From contig OX485806.1 of assembly GCA_950295325.1 (NCBI GenBank), positions 10,664,001 to 10,728,000 of the forward strand: 64,000 nt of DNA. Reading direction: 5' to 3'. This DNA comes from Polytrichum commune. Taxonomy: Eukaryota > Streptophyta > Polytrichopsida > Polytrichales > Polytrichaceae. Shown one piece after another: positions 37,494 through 49,330 of this stretch; the stretch's first letter is position 1, and each line of letters begins with the position of its first letter. The notes under the pieces were generated by a model. It did no database searches, was not told where the DNA came from, and worked only from the letters and a program-made list of their open reading frames with translations. The translations under genes were made by a program, and so were the position numbers.

Positions 37494-39430
37494 CAATCTA
37501 ACCTCGTTAGTACGACACTCGTTAAGACGACACCCTCGATATTACGACACATTTTTGCGCGACCAAACTTCTTAGTTCAAAACTCCCTCTTTTAGACGAC
37601 TATGACACTCGATAATATGACACTTAGAGCGTGCATTTTGTCATATTAAAGAGGGAATAAATGCTAAAATTCCTTTCATCCATGATATGTACATCTAGAA
37701 TACATCCATTTTCACTTGGGAACTACTTGAGAACTTCACTTATCATTGGAAACTTAATGATAATTAGGGTTACAAGTGTAGAATGGACGTGGTTTAGGGT
37801 TAGAGGGGCCTCCTCCCTAGTATGTTGCCTCTTGTGCACTCTCTTGGTGCAATCTCCAATCTTTGTGCACTCTCTTGCATTCTTGCAATTTCCAAGTTCT
37901 CATTTTATCTCCGGAAGGCCACACTAAGTATTGATCATGTCTTGATTACATTGTATTGAATTATCCTTACACTATTGTACAGAGTGTATCTACATGGTGA
38001 AAGTGGTGATGCTGATGCTGATGGAGTTGCCCAAGCAATAAGTCAGCTTCCTATTCTTTTGTCAAATTATGAGCCTGAAGATGTTTACAATATGGATGAG
38101 ATTGGACTGTATTTTAGAGCACATCCTAATAAAACCTTAGCACAAGGGAAGGTGAAGGGTCGGAAGTTACAGAAAGAACGTGTAACACTTGCTCTTGCTG
38201 TTAATTCAACTGGAACTGATAAGTTGAAGTTGCTTGTGATTTATAAGTCTAAGCAACCACGATGTTTTGGAAGGTGGTAGCCTCATGAGTATGTTCGGTG
38301 GCAATCAAATAAATCCGCTTGGATGAAGGGGGATATATTTGAAGCTTGGATTTTGCAGCTCAACAATCAATTCAAAGGCCAAAATCAAAAGGTGATTATG
38401 ATTTTGGATAATGCATCTTCACATGTTGTTAGATCTGCCAAAGTTGGTAAGTCTCATGGTTTTTCAACCTTGGAATTGAGCAACATGACTTTGGTATTCC
38501 TCCCCCCCAATGTGACAAGCGTAGTGCAACCTTTGGATCAAGGTATAATAGCATCTTTCAAAATTCAATACAAGAAGAAACTTTTGCAGTGGGTTTTGTC
38601 ACAATATGATGATGCTACATTGAAGGACTTAAGGAAGGTGGTGCCCAATATCAGACAAGCTATCATGTGGAGTTATGAAGTATGGAGTGAGTTGGATGCA
38701 CAAATAGTCAGGAATTGTTGGAGGATGGCGCGTATATTACCTGCAACATGGAATGCCGATTTTGCCTTAGTTGACGAAAGGGAGAAGAATAGAATGCGAG
38801 AAGAATCAGATGAACTTGGTGCTCTGATTTCAAAATTGCGATTGGGTGATGATGAGATGTCTATCGAGACTTATATTCATATGGAAGGGGAAGAGATTAC
38901 TAAGCTAGAATTGACAACTGATGAGTTGGTGGATGCCGCTTTGGGAGTCAATCATGCACAAGGCTTTGATCTTAATGTTGATTTGCATTCAGTAGATGTG
39001 GATGATGTTGCTCCACCTACAGTAAAGCTTAGTGATGCTAAACATCATGCATCATTGTTGTCTAATTTCTTATTAGACAACTCTTTACATTTTGGTGTTA
39101 ATGAAATTATTAGTTTTCAAAAGCTAGTAGGGAATTTAGAGAAGATGACAGTTGCTAACTTAGGTAGGCAACACTAGAGATCTTTGAACTCTTATTTCAA
39201 GAGTTCTTGAGAATTTTTGTATTTGTTTGGAGTTATAAGTTATTATTTCATACACTTCCTAAACCCTAAACTCAATGTATATGGTTTGAATCTCATATTT
39301 CTTATGTTTTTGTATTCCCTCGATAGTACGACAATTTTAGGCCATTTGTCATATTAACGAGAAGACGACACCTCGATAATACGACATTTTTTGCGTTTCC
39401 CAAAGGTGTCATACTAAAGAGGGAGAACAT
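37494..39430 (+). mobile_element. Tigger/pogo-like DNA transposon (Tc1/mariner superfamily)
   Basis: Flanked by TA on both sides (37492-37493, 39431-39432). The ends are inverted and related (CAATCTAACCTCGTTAGTAC on the left, the complement of GTATGACACC-type sequence with CTCTTTAG on the right), and each end carries several subterminal copies of CTCGATA(A/G)TACGACA. The pogo/Tigger class has TA target sites and A-C-C-T-C-G-rich ends of this style. It carries a transposase with DDE_1-type motifs, listed next. The length of 1.94 kb is short for the class because the N-terminal coding part is missing. Confidence 0.85.
37975..39177 (+). pseudogene. Tigger/pogo-like transposase, truncated and with one in-frame stop
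   Basis: One reading frame runs through this range, broken only by TAG at 38278-38280 between ...RCFGRW and PHEYVRW. The DDE_1 catalytic acids are present: Asp in YNMDEIGLYF (38095), Asp in MILDNASSHV (38407) and Asp in VVQPLDQGII (38536). Downstream of the stop, an uninterrupted 284-codon frame starts at the ATG at 38323. The CENP-B-like helix-turn-helix DNA-binding part expected at the N-terminus is not found between 37660 and 37975, so it was lost or replaced. An acceptor-like TTGTACAG at 37981 leaves a spliced upstream exon possible, but none is recognisable. Confidence 0.85.
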
Positions 39431-39638
39431 TAATTTGTGCATCGGTAATCTAGGGGGCATCCTATAATAGATTTGACCATTTTATGTGTATGTTTGTGTT
39501 GGAGAGCCATTTGTCTATATAGGGTATTATTATTATATTTTACATTGGAGATGAGTGCGTTAATAACTCTTTTTTAATGTAGTTTTTGAGGTTGTGGACT
39601 AAGCCATCATGTTGTGTGGATGTTGGGGGGATAGATGG

Positions 39639-40100
39639 TCAATACGGTGTCTTATGACTGATGAGGTGGAAAGGGGTTTCTACAATGCAGGGTTGTTTTG
39701 CTCCTTGTTTGGTCAATTTATCAACCTCGTTGTTTCCAACTATGTTTGTGTGGGCTCTAATTTTGCGGATGATGAAATTGTGGTGGGATGTTTTTAGCAT
39801 ATTTACTATTCTGGTTATGAGGAGCTTATCCATGTGGTTATATTGGGAGGATGGGTTCCTTATGTGGTTGAGGAGAAGATATATGTTGTTGAGGTTGTCT
39901 ATGAATATGAATGTATCCATTGGGAGCGTTTTGGTATGTTCCGCAGCAATCAAGAGTGTGTGTAATTATGCTTCAAGAATATTGGGGTATCCGGGTAGGC
40001 GAGCAACAATATTGACTTGTAGTGGTCCGTTCTTGCGATATCGTCTTTTCCTTCATCCGGTGGTGCGAATGAGCCATCTGTATAGTAGGATTGGGCAGGT
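39639..40100 (-). pseudogene. LINE RNase H domain
   Basis: The minus-strand frame holds LIAAEHTKTLPMDTFIFIDN, then LLNHIRNPSSQ and IIRKIRAHTNIVGNNEVDKL, the last being the typical end of an RNase H domain (His-Thr...Gly-Asn...Asp-Lys-Leu). A proline-rich stretch precedes it (40053-40256 minus), encoded by long C-runs. It contains in-frame stops. Confidence 0.7.
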
Positions 40101-40216
40101 GGGAAGCGTAGGGGGAGGATTGATGTTACGGTTGGTAGGAAGGGGGGTGTTGGCGGGTTGGGTGGGGTGGGGGGGTGGGGGGGTGGGGGGGCCTATGTGC
40201 CATGCTTTAGGATTTT

Positions 40217-41799
40217 GATGTACAAACAAACTTGAGTACGACATATACAAACTCAACTTTGGCTCCCATTATCAGCTGATACAAATTAGAAAACAAAATG
40301 ATGAAGTGATCAAAGCAAGAGAGTCCAAGTAATCAATTGCATAAATATGAAACCAAAAAGTGACAAGGGTTTAAGGTTTCTAAAATAGGAAATGTCAAAA
40401 TGGTTAGGTTTACAGTACTTGTTTTTTTTTTGCCACTAATCTTCCAACATCGTCATCTGTGTATGCATTATGTAGTTGAGAACGTGATGAGATTTCTTGT
40501 GCATTGTGTAGCCTTGGTTCCATAGTACATGAGGTGCAATTTGTAGAATCATTTGTAGCCATATGCCTCCGTTGTCTTAAGGACAGAAGCACCAAACTTT
40601 GGTGCAACTTAGAAGTGGTGTTTCTACTCGCAAAGTTGCCGCTTTAGTGGGCATGAGCTAATCTTCTGTAGCACATTTGAGGAAGGATGTAGGGGGATAT
40701 GATTGAGAGACAAAGAGGAGGGCATCTAAAGCTTCTTGCAGACCAAGAGAAAAGGCGTTGTGTCACTCTTGTTATTGAAGGATTTGGAATTGCATATGTG
40801 ACAACAAAACAACTTTGATCTGAAACAAGTAAACTAATGTCTGACATCATTGTGAGGCGTGCTTTGAGAGAGGTTAGATTGCATGGTGCAGCAAATGAAG
40901 CCAATTCTGAGTCATCAACATATTCTCGCATGCGTAAGCTCTGCTCAAAGGTATGAGAATTGGACCACTGATGATTGGAAATGCATGATTTTTAGTGATG
41001 AGACAAAGATAAATAGGTTTAACTCCAATGGTGGGTCATGGTGTTGGATTGGAGGTGGAAAACGTGTTGGACCTCAACGTGTCTATCAGACTGTGAAGCA
41101 TGGTGGTGGGTCAGGGATGATTTGGGGATGCATGACAACTTTTGGGCTGGGAGCATGGTACAAAATTGAAGGTAGGATGGATAGGCATTTGTACTAATTT
41201 ATTTTAGAAAATTTCTTGTGGTCCACTATACTAAATTACAATTTGGATCCAAGTAGGTTGGTCTTTCAACAAGATAATGATCCCAAGCACGTGAGCAAGA
41301 TTGTTCAAGAATGGTTGGTATCACAATCATTTCAACTCCTTCAATGGCATGCACAATCTCTGGATTTGAATCCCATTAAACACTTTGGGGCACTTCTCAA
41401 ACAACACTTGAACGAATTTACAACACCTCCAAGGGGTATCCAAGAATTGTGGGAGTGGTGTGTTCCGTGTACTTCAATTTCAGTGAACATGATTGCATAA
41501 CGCTTTATGAAAGCATGCCGCAAAGAATTGACGTTGTGTTGAAGAGTAGGGGTTACTAGACCAATTACTAAAGATTTTGTAGGCAATTTGAACAAAATTG
41601 AGTATATGTATATAGTTTATCATTTGGTTTTGCAGCATATTTTCTTACTATCAATGTAATGCGAAATTTTACATACATGTACACAAGTTTGTGCAGTATT
41701 ATATCCAATTTTCAAATTAATAAAAGAGCATGTGAATTGTTCATGGTTGTCTGCTGAAGATGAGTATGTTTAAAGTGTACTCAATATTGTTCGTCAATG
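40217..41799 (+). mobile_element. Tc1-like DNA transposon inserted in the LINE
   Basis: The left end (GTACAAACAAACTTGAGTAC near 40220-40239) and right end (GTACTCAATATTGTTCGTC near 41777-41795) are inverted relatives over about 40 bp, with mismatches. TA follows the right end (41800-41801). The left flank reads TT, so the target duplication is not perfect. Base composition supports the limits: the strong G/T bias of the LINE stops near 40200 and resumes near 41815. A transposase of the DD34E Tc1 type lies inside. Confidence 0.75.
40600..41590 (+). pseudogene. Tc1-like transposase (DD34E type), inactivated
   Basis: Scattered across frames are an N-terminal helix-turn-helix (RSGVSTRKVAALVGMS, then SSVAHLRKDVGG), a linker (RQRGGHLKLLADQEKRRC) and the catalytic core: Asp in MIFSDETKINRF (40997), Asp in VFQQDNDPKHVSK (41273) and a Lys in DLNPIKHFG (41378) where the catalytic Glu should be. 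The spacing of 34 residues between the second Asp and this position is the Tc1 signature. There are stop codons (for example TAA at 41196) and frame changes, so it is dead. The family is common in fungi and animals. In plants the usual mariner-like transposases are DD39D. Confidence 0.85.
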
Positions 41800-43849
41800 T
41801 AAGTTCTATTTGTATGAAGGTGGGTGAGGTGGGGTAGGTGGTGAAAGTGGGGAGGAGTGTTGGAAGATGTTGTTGGAGGAAGGTGGGTATTTGTGATGTG
41901 GTGAATGTGTGGGAGAGTATTAAAATGGAAGTGAATATGGATTCTTTGTTGTTGTAATATGTGAGGAAAGATAATGTTTCAGTATATTGTAAAGTGAGGG
42001 GTGGGATGGTAAGTATAGGAGTTACATATGGTTATTAAAGCGGGTTGGTTGGATAGTTTGTTCAATCATCGTGTGTGATGGTAATAATTGTAGTGAAGTT
42101 GTGATTGGTGTGTGTGGCTAGTCTTGCCCATTTGATAATTATTGGGAATAGGTCGAGGGTTGTTATATAGGTGTACCCACATCCTTTCCATTGAGTGGAG
42201 AAGGTTGGACCAATCGAGCCAAAGAATACATCCATTTTACATGGAGACCGATAATTGCATGGGACATGTGAGTGGAATGGAGAAATATGAGTGTGTGATT
42301 TGGATCATCTAGAATCGATGGAGGTGGTGGGTGGTTCGTGTCTTGGAAATGGTTTGTATCAGTTAATTAGAAGGAAATTTTCCATGGCAAAGTCTTGTAT
42401 AGGTGGGGAGAGGGTGTGGTTCTCGATGGGTTACATATTGAATATCTTTCAAATGGTATAACAGTTAGGTAGTTTCCCATGTCATCGTGTATTTGGGTTG
42501 GGGGGGGGGGGGTGTATTTGTATTATGGGTGATGTGGCGATGATGTCTTTGTTTGCGTTACATTCTTGAGTATGAAGGGTAAGGTGTGGGATGTCAAGGT
42601 TGGGGCGGACATTTCGTATGTTGTATGATTGTTGGGTTTTTAAGTTGTTGAGTGATTTGTCTTTTATGTTTTGTTGTTTTATTTTTTTGTGAAGTTGTGA
42701 CGAGTAGTAGGTTATGTTCATAGAGGATGGTATCGAGGTTAAGAATTGTGTTTGTGTGATCCATTTGGAGTGGTTGGTGTGTGGGGTTTGCCAATGGCAA
42801 AAAAAAAAATTTGAATGTTGCTTGGCTCCCCAGTTGTCTTTTATGTATGTGGATTTTAAGCTAGAGATGTACGAGATGGGGGTGCCTAGGGGTTGCGTGT
42901 TTGTGTTGTGTCTTGGGTGTGGGCTAGAGTTTGGGGTTGTGCGAGGTGATGGGGGTGGAGATGGGGTTGGTGGTGTGTGTTGTGTGGTATGTGTTTGGTG
43001 GGAAGATGGTAATGGATTGTAAGAGTGCACTTTTCAATATTCTAGATTTGGTATGGTATTTATCTTGGAATTCGTTAATGATGAGTATGTGTGTGTTGGT
43101 GCGATCTTGGACTTGAGGTAGGGCGGTAATATTGGAGGAGAGTTTTTTAAGAAATTTCTCCGTATTGGATCTTTGTTGTGAGGTAAGAGCAAGGTAAAAT
43201 GTGCTTCTATACCATTTCTTATGATAGCGGGGAGTTGTTGAGAGGAAAGGTGGTATTTATGGAGTCTAGATGGATGTTGAAGTGTTTTTTGGTATGTATA
43301 GGATATAGTGGTTGGTGATTTAGAGCAAGCTTTGGTATTTTGATTGTAAGAGGTGTTCAACTCCACCATATTTGTTGGCTATGAATTTCATTACTCTTTG
43401 GTATATCAAGCCTAACATGCCTAGGTCGATTTAGTGTTTGTGTGAGTTGTTTGCTATATGTAGTGGCATATCTTAGGAGTATGGAGACTACTTCAATGCC
43501 AAACGTTTCGCGGGGTAGTTGGGCAAGGATGTTGGGGGAGTTTTGGGGCATATTACATATGGATTTTGTGAGTTTGATGAGGAGTTTATCCAATTTCTTG
43601 ATGTCTAGGACAGAAAAAGGGGGCAACATAAAAGGCATATTCGATGTTTGGGGGAATGATTGTTTTGAGGATCTTTATCTTTGGTTGTAATGATGTGGGT
43701 GATTGTGCCTTTTTTTTTTTTTGCTATAGTGATTTCTTTCTATATGGCCCATTTTAGAGATGGGACTAGTCATATTCCTAGGTATGTGTATGGTTCATTT
43801 TGTGAGAGGATTGCGAATTGTTGTTGTTTATAGTTAATGTTTTGGGTTT

Positions 43850-44874
43850 TTAGGCATGTGATAGATGCAAGGGGTCATAGTTTTGATTTGTTGGGGCATC
43901 TTATAACTGCACATTTGTTTATGCCTAGTTCTGTGTGTGCCCAATCGGAGTATTCTCTTAGTTTGTTGAGTTGGGGTTGTTTGTGTTTTATGTTGTCGAG
44001 GAGGATGGCTAGGTCGTCGGTGTAGGCCGTGGTTGTGATACTATTTGGTGAGGTATTAAAGTGATATCCTAGTTGATCTTTCTCTAACCTTCTAAGTAGG
44101 GGTTTGAAGAAGATGATGAATAAGTAGGTGTCTCCTTGGATGGTTCCATAATTAATTGGAATGGGTGTTGTTGTTGTGAAGTGTAGACCTCGGAAAGAGG
44201 TGGTTGATTATGCGTAGATATTGCCGACTAGTTTGATGGCATCTAGTGAATATCCAAGGTGTTTCATTATAGCTAGTAATCTAGGGTGGTCTATAGAGCC
44301 AAATGCATTTAAAAAGTCTATGTAAGTTAGGTAGATATCTTTGTTTATGAATTTGGCATTTTCTAAGGCGACAATGATTGCTTTAATTTATCTAGTTGTA
44401 TTTCTCATGGGTTTTAAATCCTTATTGGTTGTGGTGGAGGGTTTTATGTCGTTTACCGAATGTAGTGAGGACGAAGGTGAGTGTGCTTGTAAAGATTTTG
44501 TAGATGGTGCAGGTGAGGGCTATGGGTCTGTAGTTTGTGATAATTGTGTGGTTATCTTGTTTATGGAGGAGTATGGTGATGCTATGTTTCCATTCACTAG
44601 GTATTGCTTTTTGGTGATAGCATTGTAGGAAGAATAGATGCATCATGTTGTGGAAGTTGCATAGTAGGACTTTTAAGATATTGTCGGGGATACTATCAGG
44701 TCCGAGACATTTGCCTTTGGATAGATTTTGGAGGCATCTCTCTGATATAATTATAGTGAATGATGAAGCTAATGAAAGAAGTGTGGAGAAGGTTATTTTT
44801 TCTAGTATGAAAATGTCTTCCATCTGCCATGGATATTGACGGATGGCACACATGTATCTTGACAAGTGGTTCAT
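43850..44874 (-). pseudogene. LINE reverse transcriptase domain
   Basis: On the minus strand: SKGKCLGPDSIPDNILK, EWKHSITILLHKQDN, ITNYRPIALTCTIYKIFTST (upstream palm motifs). After a frameshift come DIYLTYIDFLNAFGSIDHPR (motif A region, 44270-44340) and TAYTDDLAILL, whose YTDD at 44013-44024 is catalytic motif C (usually YADD). In-frame stops and at least one frameshift break it. Confidence 0.85.
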
Positions 44875-46963
44875 TGGGTCTGAGCATAGGAGGGCTTATC
44901 TTTGGAATGATTTTTTTTCTTATATAGAGTACATAACATTTACAATGGCATTCAGATATGTGGCTAAGTTTCCATCTTTATCTATGAGCAGTTGAGTAGT
45001 GTGGAGTTTTAATGATTGAAAATATTATTGTGCTTTGTTTTTGGTTTTCTTGCTTAGTAGAGTTCTATATTGTTTTATTGCTCTTTTATAGTGGGAGGTT
45101 TGTGTAGTGGTTATTGTTTGGGCTTCTACCTTGGCATTTTTTGCTATGTTAGTTATATTGTCCAACCAATTTTGTATATCTAGTGGGTCGTAAGTGATGG
45201 GTAATGTAGTGATGTTGTGGAAGTTTTTTATTTCTTGAATTTTTGGTTTAAGGTGCCAGTTAGGGGTTAGTGGGAATGTGGTGGCTCCGATGGTTTTTTT
45301 TTAGAGGTGGCAGGTGTTGAGTTATTTTCCCATTGTTTTTGTAGTTTACTGGCATGAAGTCCCCTTGATGTTTTGTTTGTGGTGTGACGGAGCGGGTGAG
45401 GCACATGTTTGTTTGGTACATTCACTTATTAAGCTTATGATGGTTTGTATTTTTTTTTTGTGTGCTTTTGTCCATTTTTCGGGGATGAGGGGAGCGGCTT
45501 CTTGTAGTAGTTTGGTAAGTCATTGGATGTTGATGAAGTTTGGTATACTAAATTTAGTAAGGAAAGCTTGGATAATAATTTCCGGTATGGGTATGTGAAC
45601 TAGAGGATTGTGTTGGTTGGTGATACAAGAGGTTTGTATACTGCAAATTAGGGTGGGAGGTGGAGGGTTATTGGGAAATGGTTTGAATTGAGGTGTAATT
45701 ACTTATTGGTACGGCATATTAGGTACATTAAATGGGAGTTGGAGCTATAAAAACCCAACTATGAGCCTATTGTGGTAATAGTTGGGTCCCCCTTGTCTTG
45801 AAAATGCTGATTTGTTGGGGATTCGTGTGAGTTGGAGATTGGATGTAAAAATTTGTCATTCCATGTCCTCATTGGTTGGTTGAGTTAAAGAGTGTAGGTT
45901 ATGGCGTCGAATGCGGAAGATATCTCAGTTTTAAGTCCTCTATGAGAATTGGGAAGTGTGTTGAGTGGATAGTTAGGGTTTGTTTAATTATTTTTTGGAT
46001 ATCAGGGATTAAGTGTATGTCTTCTTCGTGTGTTGGCATACATGAGTGGATTAGTACTATGGGGGTGAGAGATTTATTGGCTATTGTAATAATTTGTAGG
46101 TAAGAGGTGAGTTCAATAGAATAGTTATTTTGGTGATGTTACTGGAGAAGGCGATTGATTTGTGTATCATAGTGATTAGTCTTCCTCTTGTTGGGGCGTA
46201 TTATATATAAGGGCACATGATGCATATGAGTATATCCAATGTCTTGTTGTACATGATTTTATATATTGGAAATTGTATACCTATATATCTTGTGGGTTTA
46301 TCTTTGGGGATTTCTATTTCCTCTATAAATAAAGGTTAAGATGGGATACCATTTATGGTGGTGAGTTGGTAGATGTCTCGAAGGCTTGTATTCAAGTGCC
46401 CGCAGTGCCATGTGAAGCATGTTATGGGGTCTAGGTATATGTTTGTATGTTGGTTTGGTGTGATTTATGTGAGAAACCGAATATTGGTCGTAGAATTTTG
46501 AAGATTCTTATATGACTTTTATGGGATAGGCTGGAAATAGTCATTGGAGTGATGATTGTGAGGGGATGATAATGTGTGAGATGTTGAGTTTGATGTGGTC
46601 ATATAGTTCTTGTGTGAGTTATTCTAGTACATGGGTGGTGACGAGCAATTGGGAGATGGGGCATATAGTATTGGGGGGTTGAAATGGAGGTGGGAGATTG
46701 TGTAATCTTCTTAATATAGTGAGACTATGTGCATGGAATCCATTTTACAGGGGTGGTGTTGCATTGTGTTGGTAGAGGGCTTCTATAGACTATTAGGGTA
46801 TATATATATATATATATATGATGTGCATGGTGTGGTGTGTGGTGTGTTTGGAGGAGTTGGACATGTTTGGTTAGGTAAGGAAGCTCTTGGTTAAGGTTAG
46901 TGTTGTGTATGGGAGGTTGTACAAAAGAAAAGAATGTGTTGAATAGTATGGCATATTCAAATT

Positions 46964-47503
46964 CTAATGTCGTGAAGTTTTCTTGGTAGTATTGAGAGTG
47001 TTTTTGTTGGAATGTTTTTGGCTTTTTTTTTTTAAGGATGTGGTATGTAGGTATCGGGTTTGGAAAGATATGTCCAGCGAGTAGATGAGTTTCACATGTA
47101 ACAATGAATAGTTTTGCATTTGGGTCTTTTTAAGGTGTGTGTTTAAGATGTGGAGGGTCTCTTTGAACTTTGTGTTTAATATGAGAGTGGTTAAGTTGTT
47201 GTTGTATGTGTGTAGGAGGATGGTGTATATGACTATGTTGGGTGTACTTTGTATATATGTGGAGTTTGCCTTTGGGTGGTGTGCCAGTAGATGTGAAGGT
47301 ATAGGGGCGATCTTGGTGAATGGTGGTATTTCTATGGTGTGTGTTTCCCATTGTGCGGTGTTGGTGTTGAAGATCTTTGTGGTTGTTGGATATTTGTATA
47401 AATTGTAAAGAATATTTATTAATATGAGGGCATGCAAGTATGCATTTGAGGTGGACATGTTTGTGAAGGACTTTATTAGGTTTGAGGTGGGGGTTAGGAG
47501 CAT
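46964..47503 (-). pseudogene. LINE 5' ORF1-like frame
   Basis: A 179-codon open frame at the 5' side of the LINE, rich in Thr, Asn, Leu and His because of the A/C-rich strand. No domain is recognisable. Assignment rests on position and composition only. Confidence 0.35.
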
Positions 47504-48229
47504 GTGTTTTTGTATTGGTATGTTGATGTGGCTTTGTATAGGCGTGGGTGAATATGTTTTTTGTTAGCATACATTTTGGGAAGATGATAAGAATCCATGG
47601 AAGAAATTCTAGTTCTTTATTGATATAGATATAGATAGTACATAAAGATAGTAGAATGAGCCATTAATGTGAATATATGAGGGAGTTATTCATGTTATAT
47701 GTTGTAGCCTTCGTGATTATTGTTAGTTGATGGTGGATTGTAGAAGCCCATAGGGCTTGGAGTTGATGCAATGTTCTAAATAAGATATTTAGTGTCATAT
47801 GAAATTTTATGTCATGTTAACTTTTTGGATGACACTTCTTATGAATAAGTGAACAAGAAAATGATAGAACCGTGAAGCTTTGTCCTTTACTATGAAAGAC
47901 TACAAATGTAGTTGTTCACTTTGCTCATGCCAATCCATGGCTATATAATATACTTATAACCAGACCTTTATTGGATTTTGTGCACCTTCTTCTCCAATGT
48001 GGGTCAAGGACTGAAGCTACTCATTTATTACCTATAAATGCTAAAATAAGTAATTAACAACTGCCAAAATAACTATAGTTAACTAGATTTTTTCAATACA
48101 TTTTAGGGAGCAACTATAGTTACTATATATCTATATCTATATATAGCCAAAATTTCAAAAGTTTTACAAAGTTTGAACTTCCTCTTTTCAAAGGCCAAAT
48201 CCTTCAACAACTTCTTCATTGCAATGCAA

Positions 48230-48248
48230 GGGTGGGTGGGTGGGTGGG
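48230..48248 (+). repeat. (GGGT)n short tandem repeat
   Basis: Five GGGT-type units in a row, a possible G-quadruplex motif. Confidence 0.85.
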
Positions 48249-49254
48249 AATTTCCATAAGACTCTTTTTATTTTCTTTGCATCTTCCTACTTGGTAACAC
48301 AATAGCATTTTGCATAGTAAAGTTGTTTGCAATCATGATTATCTATGTGTTGTATAACCTGGACATTTTTTGTTATATCCTACTTTGCTTTGCAAGACTA
48401 TGTACCTTACTTAGGGTTGTGCTATAAAATGGTATCCAACAACAAATGTTTAAGTTTGACTATCCCATACCTTTGAGGTTTAATCACCTATCTTCTTGCT
48501 TCACCACAAAGTACACATATCTAATCCACCACATGTATGGAGTACTTACAAAGGAAATGTTCCTAGTAACATCAACCAATAGAAATGCCTTAAATGTCAT
48601 AATCATAATACATCCTCGTATTGAGAGTGTGAAGGGCATGCCTCACCTGTGCCCATGCAACCGACCAACAAACATTTGAGGATTAGTTACGTACATGAGG
48701 TAAATAACAAGACCCAATTGTTATCCATGTCGCACACATATAAACAACATCAAATGCATCGCAATATTTCAAATTATAACACTCATTGCAAAATGACATA
48801 TGGGTGTTCAAACTTGATCCTTGGCCATGACTAGGTTACTCCAAGTAGAATACTCCTCTTGGTGATGAGTCCTAGTTTCTCTCACTTTCCACATGTATCT
48901 ACTATTCTAGTGAGTATGCACAGAGTCACCCCACCTTACGCTTGCATAAATGGTAAAAAAGGAGGCTTCTTTTAGGGTTAGGGGTTTATATTGGAGTTCT
49001 TACCTATGGTAAGTTTTTCCAAACCCTATTTTTTTTATCATGGGTTACAGAAGTGGTTCACAGCTGTAACCATGGTTACTTTGCTCCATTCATCTACATC
49101 CTCGTTACATATATATAGTATGGAAAGTATGACCATTTTCCATGTATGTATATGTAGGATCTTTTGAGTGTATTGTCATCTATTTATAAAGAAGACAATT
49201 TTTAGTTGATTAATGTGAAAGTTTATAATCAAAAAGTTTTTAATATCATGGCAT

Positions 49255-49277
49255 TGAGAGAGAGAGAGAGAGAGAGC
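49255..49277. repeat. (GA)n microsatellite
   Basis: About 11 uninterrupted GA units. Confidence 0.9.
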
Positions 49278-49330
49278 CCACATTAAATAAATTGGACCAA
49301 AAATATCAAGAACAAGTAACGTGCAAGTGT

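Larger units (their letters stand above)
36900..47600 (-). mobile_element. Decayed LINE-type (non-LTR) retrotransposon, split by two DNA transposons
   Basis: Read on the minus strand from about 47600: an ORF1-like frame (46964-47503); a decayed apurinic-endonuclease-like region (about 45700-46500, with HSCMPTHEEDIHLIPDIQ); reverse transcriptase (about 43850-44874); a C-terminal thumb and proline-rich linker; RNase H (39639-40100); and a Cys/His segment (CNLCTSHQNDTCLHLLSCC, about 37316-37490) with more tail towards 36900. Many in-frame stops and shifts show it is dead. The plus strand of the element is strikingly G/T-rich and C-poor. Insertions of a Tigger-like element (37494-39430) and a Tc1-like element (about 40217-41799) interrupt it. 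Removing them leaves roughly 7.2 kb. Both outer limits are approximate. Confidence 0.8.

Noticed and set aside
37661-37927. Open frame as the N-terminal DNA-binding domain of the Tigger transposase
   Set aside because: No helix-turn-helix pattern; the translation looks like random AT-rich sequence.
40053-40256. Proline-rich minus-strand frame as a separate structural protein gene
   Set aside because: It is the C-rich linker of the LINE, encoded by G-runs and cut by the Tc1 insertion.
41683-41696. GTACACAAGTTTGT as the right end of the Tc1-like element
   Set aside because: It pairs with the left end over only about 14 bp. The site near 41777-41799 pairs over about 40 bp and agrees with where the LINE base bias resumes.
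42482-43030. 182-codon minus-strand frame as an independent gene
   Set aside because: It lies in order between RT and RNase H of the LINE and shares its extreme composition; best explained as part of that element.
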